Source: JAJRRS01 sp965230275
Lineage (GTDB): Bacteria; Planctomycetota; Phycisphaerae; Phycisphaerales; Phycisphaeraceae
DNA: 64,000 nucleotides
Assembly (NCBI GenBank): GCA_965230275.1
Contig: CBDDKO010000002.1
Coordinates: 2,232,001-2,296,000 of the forward strand
Direction of reading: 5' to 3'
The notes below the pieces were generated by a model that worked only from the letters and a program-made list of their open reading frames with translations, did not search any database and was not told the DNA's origin. The translations under genes were made by a program, and so were the position numbers. Shown here one piece after another: positions 56,927 to 64,000 of the stretch (positions within the stretch are counted from its first letter, which is position 1; each line of letters opens with the position of its first letter).

Positions 56927-57340
56927 ATGAAACAACTAATCGCCTTCCTCAATGCGCAACGTGAACGCCTGACACGCCCCGCCTCCACCGGCAAACGCGG
57001 CGAACGCGCCGCCGCACAATACCTCAAGAAACTCGGCTACCGCCTGCTGGCGCGCAACCTCAAAAACCGCTTCGGCGAGATCGACCTCATCGCGCTCGAC
57101 CCCGACCAGCGCACCGTCGTGATCGTCGAGGTCAAAGCCGCCGAAGCCCCCGACGCCCTGCCCGAGCTGCGTGTCAATAAGGAAAAACAAAAACGCCTCA
57201 CCGCCCTCGCCGCCCAGGCCGTGCGCCGCTACAAGCTGCAAGATCGCCCGATCCGCTTCGACATCCTCGCCGTGAACCTCCCGCCCGATACCGCCCCCGT
57301 CATCCGCCACCACAAGGCCGCCTTCGACGCCCACGTCTGA
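56927..57340 (+). CDS. YraN family protein (UPF0102)
   Basis: A 137-residue protein with the UPF0102 nuclease-like fold. GKRGERAAAQYLKKLGYRLLARNLKNRFGEIDLIALD carries the conserved Glu and the GEIDLIA motif, and VIVEVKAA gives the Glu and Lys of the PD-(D/E)xK pattern. Members are small, widespread and of uncertain function. It follows the SurA-like gene on the same strand. Confidence 0.9.
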   Translation: MKQLIAFLNAQRERLTRPASTGKRGERAAAQYLKKLGYRLLARNLKNRFGEIDLIALDPDQRTVVIVEVKAAEAPDALPELRVNKEKQKRLTALAAQAVRRYKLQDRPIRFDILAVNLPPDTAPVIRHHKAAFDAHV

Positions 57341-57466
57341 CTGCCCAATAAACACGATCACTCACTTCTAACACAACGATTCACTCGGCCGCCAACGAGA
57401 TTCATCCGCCATGGTGTATCATGATCGCATTCTGGCTTAGTCGGGGTAAGCGAAGGAACCATATCA

Positions 57467-59278
57467 ATGATCAAATGCCTGAACCGAATCGGTCGATCGA
57501 TGTGTTGCTGCCTTATCACAGCATGGCTGATCCTCGGCGTCGTCGCTCACCACGCATCGCACGCCGAGCCTCTAGGCGCCCACACGATAAACACCCAAAA
57601 CACAAAACCGGCGCTGCGGCCGATCTCCGAGTTCCGCCTCGGTAATGCCGTCGCCCCGATCTACTATTACATGACCGCCTGGACCGTCAACGACCTGTTC
57701 AAGATGGCCGGCTACGAAGGAGAGATCGGCGATAAGCGCCCCAGCCGGGCCTGGATCCCCGTCGTCGACGGCCAATGGCTTAAGGAAAAACGATGGGACG
57801 TCCCGACCGATCCACTCGGCTGGCCCACTTCGCTCTCGCTTCCCGACGGACAAACCGCGCAACGCCTGACGTGCATCGTCGTCGCCAACGACCTCACCGA
57901 CGTCTTCCCGCCCGGGACCTACACGCTCCGATACACCGGCACCGGCAGGCTTGAGTTCGACGGCGTCTCCAACGTCACCGAAACGCGCCCCGGCGAAATC
58001 ACCTTCAACTACGACGGTTCCTCGGAAGTCTTCGTCTCGATCGTCCAGACCGACCCTAAGCGCACCGGCGACTACCTCCGCGACATCCGAATCCTCCGAC
58101 CAGACGCCGTTGAAGGCGAGGCCTTCAACCGAACCTACATCGAAGACATCCGCCCCTACGACGTCATCCGCCCGATGCACATGCTCGGCGAACAACTCAC
58201 CTACGGCCCCGCCATCCCCTGGGCCGACCGCAAGCCGCCAAATTACTCCCACTGGGGCGGCGCGTGGGGCACGCCCTACGAAGTCGTCATCGACCTGGCC
58301 AACGCATCGGACTCCGACCTCTGGCTGAACGTCCCGGTTGCAGCCAGCGACGAGTTCATGCGTCAGCTCGCCAAACTCACCGCCGAGCGCCTGGACCCAA
58401 AACGCCGGCTCTACATCGAGCTGGGCAACGAGCTGTGGAACTGGGCGATGCCCTATGAAGTCGGCAGGCAACACGGGCTCGCCGAAGCACGTAAACGTTG
58501 GCCCGGCGTCGAAGGGCGCGTCACCGATTGGTCCGATGGCGACCCGGTCAACGAAATGATGATGCTCTACAGCTGGCAAGGCGCTCGCACCGCCGAAATG
58601 GGCGCGATCTTCCGTGACGCATTCAAAGACCAGCCCGACCGTCTCGTCGTCGTCCTCGCCGGCCAGATCGGCGCCTCCGCCCCGTACTGGGCCCCGTCGC
58701 GCTACCTGCTTGAGAGCCCGGTCTGGGTCGCCGTGGATGGCGCAAAGCCCGCCGCGACCCACGCCGACGCCTACGCCGTCGGCCCCTACGTCGGCGAGCC
58801 CGAGGGCGACGACCGCTTCTCGCGCGAAAGCCCCGAGGCCTACATCGCTGACGCGATCCGCTACCTCCGCGGCGAAGGCCCCTGGCACGCCGACGCCGAA
58901 GAGCCCGGCCTGCGATACTCGATCCGCCACGACCGCGCCATGGCCGCCGAGTTCGGCCTGCCGCTGATCGCCTACGAAGGCGGCCAACACTTCATCGGCA
59001 GCCGGTTCACACGCGACCAGGTCAACGTCCACCCCGACATGACGCGCCTCTACCACGCCCTGTTCGACGTCTGGCGCGAAGAAGGCGGCGGCCTGTTCGT
59101 CCACTACGCAGGCACCATCCCCCGCGGCACCAACAACCCCGGCGAAGAGCCCAGCTACTACCAAAGCGAAAACTTCGGCACCAAAGAACGCCAAACCCAA
59201 ACCGAAGAAGACGCCCCCAAGTACCGAGCCCTACGCCAAACCATGCGCGACCTCGGCCAACTCGAGCCAACACGCTAA
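57467..59278 (+). CDS. Secreted glycoside-hydrolase-like protein
   Basis: A 603-residue secreted protein. A signal peptide (MCCCLITAWLILGVVAHHASHA) is followed by a strand-rich domain (RLEFDGVSNVTETRPGEITFNYDG). The C-terminal catalytic-like domain has a TIM-barrel look: WLNVPVAASDEFMRQLAKL, YIELGNELWNWAMPYEVGRQHG (the NE motif, acid/base of clan GH-A) and GLPLIAYEGGQHFIG (probable nucleophile Glu). It resembles cellulose-binding or arabinofuranosidase-related proteins; the substrate is unknown. AAGGA lies nine bases before the ATG. Confidence 0.75.
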   Translation: MIKCLNRIGRSMCCCLITAWLILGVVAHHASHAEPLGAHTINTQNTKPALRPISEFRLGNAVAPIYYYMTAWTVNDLFKMAGYEGEIGDKRPSRAWIPVVDGQWLKEKRWDVPTDPLGWPTSLSLPDGQTAQRLTCIVVANDLTDVFPPGTYTLRYTGTGRLEFDGVSNVTETRPGEITFNYDGSSEVFVSIVQTDPKRTGDYLRDIRILRPDAVEGEAFNRTYIEDIRPYDVIRPMHMLGEQLTYGPAIPWADRKPPNYSHWGGAWGTPYEVVIDLANASDSDLWLNVPVAASDEFMRQLAKLTAERLDPKRRLYIELGNELWNWAMPYEVGRQHGLAEARKRWPGVEGRVTDWSDGDPVNEMMMLYSWQGARTAEMGAIFRDAFKDQPDRLVVVLAGQIGASAPYWAPSRYLLESPVWVAVDGAKPAATHADAYAVGPYVGEPEGDDRFSRESPEAYIADAIRYLRGEGPWHADAEEPGLRYSIRHDRAMAAEFGLPLIAYEGGQHFIGSRFTRDQVNVHPDMTRLYHALFDVWREEGGGLFVHYAGTIPRGTNNPGEEPSYYQSENFGTKERQTQTEEDAPKYRALRQTMRDLGQLEPTR

Positions 59279-59343
59279 CGACCTACCGGGGACAAAAAGG
59301 GGAGCATCCCCGTCTCGATACCCGTTTCGATACCCGCCGCTAG

Positions 59344-59453
59344 CGCCACCCTCCGTGGTGACTTGCTGGTGATGCTCATGCATCAGGTGTACGATGATCA
59401 CAACAAAAGCGCAAGCGAACAAGCGCCTAACATCGAAGGTTTTCTACAGAGCA
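59344..59453 (-). mobile_element. 110-bp end fragment of the IS found intact at 59773
   Basis: It matches 60680-60789 of the intact element at 108 of 110 positions, in the same orientation. It includes the transposase start (MSITSKSPRRVA, 59379 backwards) and ends in the terminal repeat CTACAGAGCA. The rest of the element is absent. Its outer edge adjoins GGACATTCT, which is the mirror image of the 9-bp duplication at the intact copy. Confidence 0.9.
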
Positions 59454-59507
59454 GGACATTCTACTTTATCTTGACGCATTAAAGTAGAATGTCCCCTTAT
59501 CTTATCT
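59454..59507. repeat. GGGGACATTCT palindrome, copy 1 (left end cut by IS fragment)
   Basis: GGACATTCTACTTTA, an 11-base centre TCTTGACGCAT, then TAAAGTAGAATGTCCCC followed by TTATCTTATCT. The outer part of the left arm is missing because an IS fragment abuts it. The right arm's TTATC supplies the TAA stop of the small minus-strand ORF next to it. Confidence 0.9.
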
Positions 59508-59705
59508 AAATATTTCAAAAGAATCATTCAACTGAAAATTGTCAATTCCCGTATAGTCACCCAGATTCCCATTCCGATCGACAGTTGCTCGCCGTATGTT
59601 GAAGTAAGCTTTACCTGTGCCTGTGGTTGTAACTCTATACTCTAGAACATTATTCTTATCCTGAAGTGTAGGCAGTTTACTACCTGTTACAAGCGGATAA
59701 GGCAC
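59502..59705 (-). pseudogene. Short AT-rich coding remnant, function unknown
   Basis: A 67-codon frame on the minus strand, starting with a GTG and reading TGTGKAYFNIRRATVDRNGN then GDYTGIDNFQLNDSFEIFR. It is AT-rich compared with the chromosome. Both ends lie in or near palindrome copies, and the stop codon is part of the repeat (AGATAAGATAAGG). It looks like a piece of a larger gene cut by the repeats. No family is recognised. Confidence 0.4.
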
Positions 59706-59743
59706 GTCTTGTATGAAGGAAAGGAAAAAGGGGACATTCTACT

Positions 59744-60715
59744 TTATCTTGACGCATTAAAGTAGAATGTCCTGCTCTGTAGAAAACCTCCGCATTCACG
59801 CCAGATAATCATAACGTTGTGGGTGATGCAGTGCAGCAGGATGTCGCGGTTGTGGGCGTGGTAGCTTCGGCCGGTGACGGCGTGGCCGAGGTTGCGTTTG
59901 ATCATGCTGAAGACGGTTTCGACTTGCCAGCGTTGGCCGAAGCCGGCGGGTGATGCGTTTTTGAATTGACGTTGCATCAGCCGGCGGTACCTGCCGCGCG
60001 CGGGCTTGGTTGTCGGCCGGCCGATCTTCGGCGGGATGACGCTGCGGATGCCAAGGTAATCGCGCAGCATCACGTGGTTCGGTTCGCTGTCGTACCCCGC
60101 GTCGGCGTAAAGCGTTTTCAATCGGATGTGCGGCGCGAGTTGCGTCTGCAACACATCGAGTTCGCCAACATCCGGCGTCGGGCCGCGCTTCGGGTAGCAC
60201 GCCAGAATCAGGTGCGTGCCGATGTCGGCAATGACGTGGCCCTTGGGGAAGCGGGAGTAGGTGGTGGTCGAAAACAGCGGGTTTTTCAGCTTGTTTTGCC
60301 CGCGTTGACGTCGGCGGACGAAGTACGGGCTGATGCGCGTGGACTCGAAGCCCGACGAATCGGCGGCGGCGCGTGCGATGGTGCGCTTGCGCCCGAGCAT
60401 CAACTTCACGCTCGACGAAAGCAGTTGACGCACGGCCGGCCTGTTGATCAGTCGGCGCGATGCCTTGTGCAGCGTCGTGAAGTGCGGGACGCGTTGCAGT
60501 CCGAGTAGTTCACAGAGCGTTGGGTTGTCCTGGAGGATGGCGGCGATGCCGTGGAAGTCGGTCTTGTGGAAGCGCATGAGCACGAGGCAGGCGAGCAGTT
60601 GTGGTTGTGTGTAGGTCTTGGGCGCGAAGCGGTGCGCGTAGTCAGGCAGCGTCTTACGACCGATCGCCAACGCGGTCAACGCCACCCTCCGTGGTGACTT
60701 GCTGGTGATGCTCAT
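59744..60715 (-). CDS. DDE transposase of the 1017-bp insertion sequence
   Basis: A 323-residue transposase with a helix-rich N-terminus (YTQPQLLACLVLMRFHKTDFHGIAAILQD). Likely catalytic acids are the Asp of AAADSSGFEST, the Asp of TLYADAGYDSEPN, and the Glu of WQVETVFSMIKRNLG, which carries the Y/W-x-E-x3-F pattern of the DDE_Tnp_1 group. The last nine residues (RTFYFNASR) and the stop are outside the element, encoded by the target palindrome. No frameshift is visible. Confidence 0.9.
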   Translation of the reverse strand: MSITSKSPRRVALTALAIGRKTLPDYAHRFAPKTYTQPQLLACLVLMRFHKTDFHGIAAILQDNPTLCELLGLQRVPHFTTLHKASRRLINRPAVRQLLSSSVKLMLGRKRTIARAAADSSGFESTRISPYFVRRRQRGQNKLKNPLFSTTTYSRFPKGHVIADIGTHLILACYPKRGPTPDVGELDVLQTQLAPHIRLKTLYADAGYDSEPNHVMLRDYLGIRSVIPPKIGRPTTKPARGRYRRLMQRQFKNASPAGFGQRWQVETVFSMIKRNLGHAVTGRSYHAHNRDILLHCITHNVMIIWRECGGFLQSRTFYFNASR

Positions 60716-60789
60716 GTATCAGGTGTACGATGATCACAACAAAAGCGCAAGCGAACAAGCGCCTAACATCGGAGGTTTTCTACAGAGCA
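59773..60789. mobile_element. Intact insertion sequence, 1017 bp, with 9-bp target duplication
   Basis: The ends share a 20-bp perfect terminal inverted repeat, TGCTCTGTAGAAAACCTCCG. The target duplication AGAATGTCC is present at 59764-59772 and 60790-60798. The single transposase gene is on the minus strand. It has no stop codon inside the element; translation runs into the flanking palindrome before reaching TAA. Two further fragments lie nearby. Confidence 0.93.
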
Positions 60790-60887
60790 AGAATGTCCCC
60801 TTATCTTATCCTTCAAGCGCAGCCCAACAGCTGTTGAGTTGCATTGGCAGATAACTACGTCACGTAATGAGGCACTAGGCAAAATTA

Positions 60888-61340
60888 ATGATGAATAAGA
60901 TCAATAAGGAATATTACTTGGCACTGCCTCTTGCGGAGAAGAAGGCTATTGTACAAGAAGAAATATCAGAACTTAAATTAGAAGTCATGCTCGCTGGATC
61001 TCTTGATAGATTACACTTTGAGATAATTGTGTATATTCCGCTATCAGCATCCGATAGCCCGAAAAAGTATGAAAAGCAATCTCATTGCCCCCTCGGAACT
61101 CTCCAACACGAACTATCAGACTTAATGTGTGATATGCGCTGGAAGGCTAGCACTTGGGATGATGAGTATCGGAATCTGATCATATCTCAAATACAAAATG
61201 CTATACCTGAAGCAGTAATCATAAGTGAGCAAGACGAACTAGTTGGTCACATGATGGCATCCTACGAGCATGGCGCTATAGGGCACGACACAATGTATGG
61301 TCATGGCCCATTGTGGATTCTATTCCCAATATGCGAATAA
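60888..61340 (+). CDS. AT-rich hypothetical protein, possible RHS-associated immunity protein
   Basis: A 150-residue soluble, mildly acidic protein (EKKAIVQEEISELKLEVML, HELSDLMCDMRWKASTWDDEY). It is much more AT-rich than the flanking genes. It ends 15 bases before a fragment of an RHS-like protein. AT-rich genes next to RHS fragments are often immunity genes of displaced toxin cassettes; that is an inference from position only, as no family is recognised. Confidence 0.55.
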   Translation: MMNKINKEYYLALPLAEKKAIVQEEISELKLEVMLAGSLDRLHFEIIVYIPLSASDSPKKYEKQSHCPLGTLQHELSDLMCDMRWKASTWDDEYRNLIISQIQNAIPEAVIISEQDELVGHMMASYEHGAIGHDTMYGHGPLWILFPICE

Positions 61341-61354
61341 TGATATGTACTTGT

Positions 61355-61465
61355 ATTGGGCACACCGGCTACGCCCAGACGCTCGAAGAGAAGGACGGCG
61401 CCGGCACGGTGAACAAGACCTTCACGCTGGGCCACGACGTGCTCGCCCAGATGGCCGCCGGATAA
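61355..61465 (+). pseudogene. Fragment of an RHS/YD-repeat protein
   Basis: An open frame of 36 codons reading IGHTGYAQTLEEKDGAG then TVNKTFTLGHDVLAQMAAG. This matches the usual YAQ-x-LEE-x-D...TxGHDVxxQ phrase of planctomycete and proteobacterial RHS core repeats. It is GC-rich, unlike the preceding gene. It has no start codon and is closed by the TAA in GGATAAGATAAGG, the first bases of palindrome copy 3. Confidence 0.7.
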
Positions 61466-61526
61466 GATAAGGGGACATTCTACTTTATCTTGACGCATTA
61501 AAGAAGAATGTCCCCTTATCTTATCC
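61460..61526. repeat. GGATAAGATAAGGGGACATTCT palindrome, copy 3, uninterrupted
   Basis: A 67-nt palindrome. Left arm 61460-61487 and right arm 61499-61526 match at 27 of 28 positions; the 11-base centre is TCTTGACGCAT. Each arm contains GATAAGATAAGGGG, which gives in-frame TAA stops to sequence entering from outside. It is the reference copy for the two damaged ones. Confidence 0.92.
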
Positions 61527-61550
61527 ATCGGCTACAGCCGGGATGATCGG

Positions 61551-61922
61551 CTTCTCACACAGGTTCTAAGATTGCAATTCTAGATGTAAGCTTAGTCACC
61601 GCTAATTCTAGTCATCATCATTACCAAATACGGCCTGTAGCATTGCCATCAATGGTCGGTAGTCGAGTGTGGTAGCATCCTGAATCCCCAAGCTCCGTAA
61701 CAACGCTGCACACTGTGGGCATGCCTCCAATAACATACCATCTGAGAGCGTGTGTGAGAAACTCGATTCTTACCCCCTTTCCCGGCGGGAGAGAGTCGGG
61801 GTGAGGGCCTGCCATGATTGTGTGACAAGTGTTTTTCAACGCCAACGTAATCAATCCGGCCCTCATCCTGGCCTTCTCCCAAGGGGAGAAGGGACTGGAT
61901 CAACACTTCTCACACAGGTTCT
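61551..61922. repeat. 17-bp direct repeats 355 bp apart
   Basis: CTTCTCACACAGGTTCT occurs at 61551-61567 and 61906-61922. The second copy joins directly to the transposase fragment. An inverted partial copy (GTGTGAGAA) lies at about 61752. The segment between might be an insertion, but no gene is found in it. Confidence 0.55.
61773..61893. repeat. Imperfect long inverted repeat (GGTGAGGGC/GCCCTCATCC type)
   Basis: The left half, to 61811, has CCCGGCGGGAGAGAG then GGGGTGAGGGC. The right half, from 61859, has CCCTCATCC then CTTCTCCCAAGGGGAGAAGGG. Each half has its own small hairpin and the two are roughly complementary. It resembles the widespread ERIC-like CCCTCATCC family of interspersed repeats. 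Confidence 0.6.
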
Positions 61923-62059
61923 CAGCATGATCAAGCGCAATCTCGGCCACGCCGTCACCGGCCGCAGCTATCACGCCCACAACCGCGACATCATGCTCAA
62001 CTGCCTCACCCACAACGCCATGATCCTCAGGCGTGAATGCGGAGGTTTTCTACAGAGCA
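61921..62059 (+). pseudogene. 3' fragment of the same transposase, plus-strand copy
   Basis: It reads MIKRNLGHAVTGRSYHAHNR, then DIMLNCLTHNAMILRRECGGFLQS, close to the last part of the intact transposase with several changes (for example LLHCITHNV replaced by MLNCLTHNA). It ends with the terminal repeat GGAGGTTTTCTACAGAGCA at 62059. The flank is CCCTTATCCCC rather than the palindrome. The upstream part of the gene is missing. Confidence 0.88.
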
Positions 62060-62271
62060 CCCTTATCCCCTTTTCTTCCCCCTTATCCCTTTTCTTCCTC
62101 GATATGCGCCTCTTTATGAGAATTCATGCATGAAAATTCCTCAAAATGAGAGGGATTCGTTCTCATTATGAGAGTAATACGGCATTATGACGCTCGTATT
62201 GCGTCTCTGGCTGTTTGGCATACAACCTGCGAATCAAATGGTTCTAACACCATTTATCGGAGGTTGAATCT
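62060..62271. promoter_or_regulatory. Repeat-bearing AT-rich upstream region of the DUF4114 gene
   Basis: A 19-20-bp tandem repeat, CCCTTATCCCCTTTTCTTCC, occurs at 62060-62079 and again at 62080-62098. ATGAG motifs follow at about 62116, 62146 and 62168, and the palindrome TCTCATTATGAGA lies at 62161-62173. This probably holds the promoter of the next gene, but no clear -35/-10 pair can be assigned. Confidence 0.45.
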
Positions 62272-64000
62272 ATGTTGTTGTTACGAGAAGCATGTCCCAC
62301 CAAGTGGCTATTGATTGCCACGGTACTTGTCACAGCAGAGTCGGTGAGAGCGAATATAGCCGAGCTGCCTGATGGGCTATTTAATGATCCAATCACGCCA
62401 GAGCTGGTCACGATGGTAAACCGTGAGCTTCCGGAACGTGAAGCGGTCGACGCAGCATTTCTAGACCCTTCATACATGCCGAATCTGGTTGTAAGTCAGG
62501 ACGCACAGATAACGTTGACTTTCTTGGACGAAGGTGCCGGGTTCCGAAATGCATTAGGTTACTTTGCGTACCCCAGAGGCCTATTTGATGAACTGACCTA
62601 TGGTGATATCGACCTGAATGGCTATGGCGGTATCAGCCTGGATGAGCTGGGGGCTCTGGCGGGAGTAGATTATGGGCTGGTGTTTCCGAACTCTTCACGC
62701 CTGCATGGCGGTGGTCAGCTGCAGCCGGGTGATAGCGTGACTATAGCAGGCGGACAGACCTTCAGTGCGGGCACGGAAGTGGGGTTCTTTCTTCTACAAA
62801 ACGGCTGGTCGAACGGCCAGGTGCGGGGCTACTCGCCGAACGCGGGGAGCGCATTGACGTTCTACAGCCTGGACATGCTTAATCCGGAGAATCGACCAAG
62901 CCATACGATCCAGACACCTAGTGACGAGAATTACACGCGGCATGTGGCGATGTTGTTTGCCGGGCAAGATCGTGACTCGGTGATCATGAGCTTTGAAGAC
63001 CTCAAGCGGGTTGGGAGTAATTACCAGCCAACCTGGGCTCCGAGTGACGAAGATTTTAACGACGCGGTGTTTCGTGTGAAGTCCAACCCGATCGAGGCGA
63101 TTTTCGATACGCCGATCCCTGTGGCGATTGACGCTCTGCCTGACCGACCCGAGCAGATATTTCAGGTTCAGGTATGCAGCTACGCCCAGAACGCGATTGC
63201 TGAATACCTGCCTGAGAGGACCAATGTTACGGCTGAGTTTTTAAACCCGATATACGATCCGAACCTATTGGTCAGCGAGACAACACAGATCGCGGTCACG
63301 TTTAATGACGAAGGCGCATCGTATCAGAACAGCCTGGGGTACTTTAGCTATCAGGAGGACAGTATTGATGAACTGACGCGAAACCTGATTGATACAGACG
63401 CTTCGGGTGGGGTGTCGTTGAGCGAGCTGGACGCGGTCGATGGGGTCGAGATCGGGATGGTCTTTGCCAAGGCTTCGGCGGAAGGCAGCGGAGGTCGGCT
63501 GCTGCATGGCGATACGGTCTTGCTTGGCGATGGCACTGAGTTTCAACCTGGCGATAGGATCGGGTTCTTCCTTGTTCAATCAGGCTGGGCGGGAGACCAC
63601 GTGCGCGGATATGGCGGTGACACAGACGATCCACTCGTTTTTTATACCTTGGACATGCTGAACCCTGAAGGAGATGGGACCGGCCAGGGCGATGAGGGTT
63701 TAAGCCGACATGTGGCCATGCTCTTCGCGAATGAGGCTCGTGAGAGTATTGTCATGGGGTTCGAGGATCTGCATCGTGAATCATCAGAACTCAATGGATT
63801 TGGCTACGCGAGTGATGAGGATTTTAATGACCAGATCTTCTGCGTCTGGTCGATTCAGTCGCAGGCGCTTAGTGACACGGAGATCATGATTGCGAGCGAC
63901 AATTTCATTCCGGAGCCGAGTACGGCTTTGTTATCGATGCTGGGACTTGGGTTAGTGATTGGGCGTGATGGAAGGTGTTCATCAAGGGGGGCTCGTGATG
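62272..64000 (+). CDS. PEP-CTERM protein with two DUF4114-like repeats (runs off right edge)
   Basis: The frame is open from the ATG at 62272, with GGAGGT seven bases upstream, to the window end. After a signal peptide (PTKWLLIATVLVTAESVRA) there are two homologous units. Each has an ITLTFLDEGAGF/IAVTFNDEGASY strand, a calcium-loop-like DLNGYGGISLDEL/DTDASGGVSLSEL, GFFLLQNGWSNGQVRGY/GFFLVQSGWAGDHVRGY, and the ending FEDL...SDEDFNDAVF/SDEDFNDQIF. The last is the hallmark of DUF4114. FIPEPSTALLSMLGLGLVIG near the end is a PEP-CTERM-like signal, but reading continues past the usual Arg cluster to the window edge. Function unknown; secreted. Confidence 0.82.
   Translation, partial: MLLLREACPTKWLLIATVLVTAESVRANIAELPDGLFNDPITPELVTMVNRELPEREAVDAAFLDPSYMPNLVVSQDAQITLTFLDEGAGFRNALGYFAYPRGLFDELTYGDIDLNGYGGISLDELGALAGVDYGLVFPNSSRLHGGGQLQPGDSVTIAGGQTFSAGTEVGFFLLQNGWSNGQVRGYSPNAGSALTFYSLDMLNPENRPSHTIQTPSDENYTRHVAMLFAGQDRDSVIMSFEDLKRVGSNYQPTWAPSDEDFNDAVFRVKSNPIEAIFDTPIPVAIDALPDRPEQIFQVQVCSYAQNAIAEYLPERTNVTAEFLNPIYDPNLLVSETTQIAVTFNDEGASYQNSLGYFSYQEDSIDELTRNLIDTDASGGVSLSELDAVDGVEIGMVFAKASAEGSGGRLLHGDTVLLGDGTEFQPGDRIGFFLVQSGWAGDHVRGYGGDTDDPLVFYTLDMLNPEGDGTGQGDEGLSRHVAMLFANEARESIVMGFEDLHRESSELNGFGYASDEDFNDQIFCVWSIQSQALSDTEIMIASDNFIPEPSTALLSMLGLGLVIGRDGRCSSRGARD

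Larger units (their letters stand above)
59735..60811. repeat. GGGGACATTCT palindrome, copy 2, split by the insertion sequence
   Basis: The left part, to 59772, reads GGGGACATTCTACTTTA, the centre and TAAAGTAGAATGTCC. The right part resumes at 60790 with AGAATGTCCCCTTATCTTATCC. Removing the insertion and one 9-bp copy restores a full palindrome identical in plan to copy 3 at 61460. Confidence 0.9.

Noticed and set aside
57572..59200. A 542-codon antisense frame to the glycoside-hydrolase-like gene
   Set aside because: It is composed of low-complexity Val/Gly/Asp runs typical of GC-rich antisense frames; the plus-strand product has a signal peptide and catalytic-type motifs.
59502..59705. Treating the AT-rich 67-codon frame as an intact small gene
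   Set aside because: Both ends are made by palindrome sequence and only a weak GTG start is available, so a remnant is more likely.

Overview
The window is high-GC bacterial chromosome that looks like a planctomycete, most likely of the Phycisphaerae type. The clues are PEP-CTERM proteins, a prepilin-type protein with a C-terminal GYADGHV box, a CPKCGYNL-type zinc-ribbon membrane protein, two STAS proteins, and an alternative complex III joined to an A2-type caa3 oxygen reductase. The assignment is an inference; no rRNA gene is present.

Layout. 1-467 is the start of a TadE-like pilus-assembly gene on the minus strand that runs off the left edge. 753-8475 is a purine-catabolism block: adenine deaminase, both xanthine dehydrogenase subunits, the XdhC cofactor-insertion factor and, convergent to them, guanine deaminase; together they send adenine, hypoxanthine and guanine to urate. 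8538-14789 holds a zinc-ribbon membrane protein, a large FAD/NapH-like redox fusion, a secreted protein, glutamate dehydrogenase and a PAC2 protein. 14878-15855 is a complete insertion sequence. 15900-25300 has tRNA-Gln, a HAD phosphatase, rpe, an outer-membrane-type protein, pgk, a YgfZ-type protein, two STAS proteins, a membrane-anchored protein and a large lipoprotein. 25615-40415 has a DppF-type ATPase, an HtrA protease, panB, a tandem pair of endonuclease/exonuclease/phosphatase-fold proteins, a LOG protein, a PEP-CTERM protein, a prepilin-like protein, a heterodimeric ABC exporter and a class V aminotransferase.

40546-55310 is one minus-strand respiratory cluster of 13 genes. Read 5' to 3' it is ActA-ActB-ActC-ActD-ActE-ActF, a small membrane protein, SCO, then cytochrome oxidase subunits II, I, III, IV and a second subunit III-like protein. 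Quinol electrons enter complex III, pass through its c-type hemes and reach oxygen at the caa3 oxidase. 55835-59278 has a SurA-like chaperone, YraN and a large secreted glycoside-hydrolase-like protein.

59279-62271 is an accessory, partly AT-rich patch: one intact insertion sequence, two fragments of the same element, three copies of a long palindrome, a fragment of an RHS-like protein and an unknown AT-rich gene. The window ends in a PEP-CTERM protein with two DUF4114-like repeats.

The most unusual content is in the repeats. The 1017-bp insertion sequence at 59773 sits inside a 67-nt-type palindrome with a 9-bp duplication, and a fragment of a second copy sits at the mirror-image position of another palindrome copy. 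The palindrome arms supply stop codons to flanking reading frames, including the transposase. A separate family built from inverted CAGGAAA-type arrays lies at three gene junctions, and a third repeat supplies the C-termini of two convergent purine genes.
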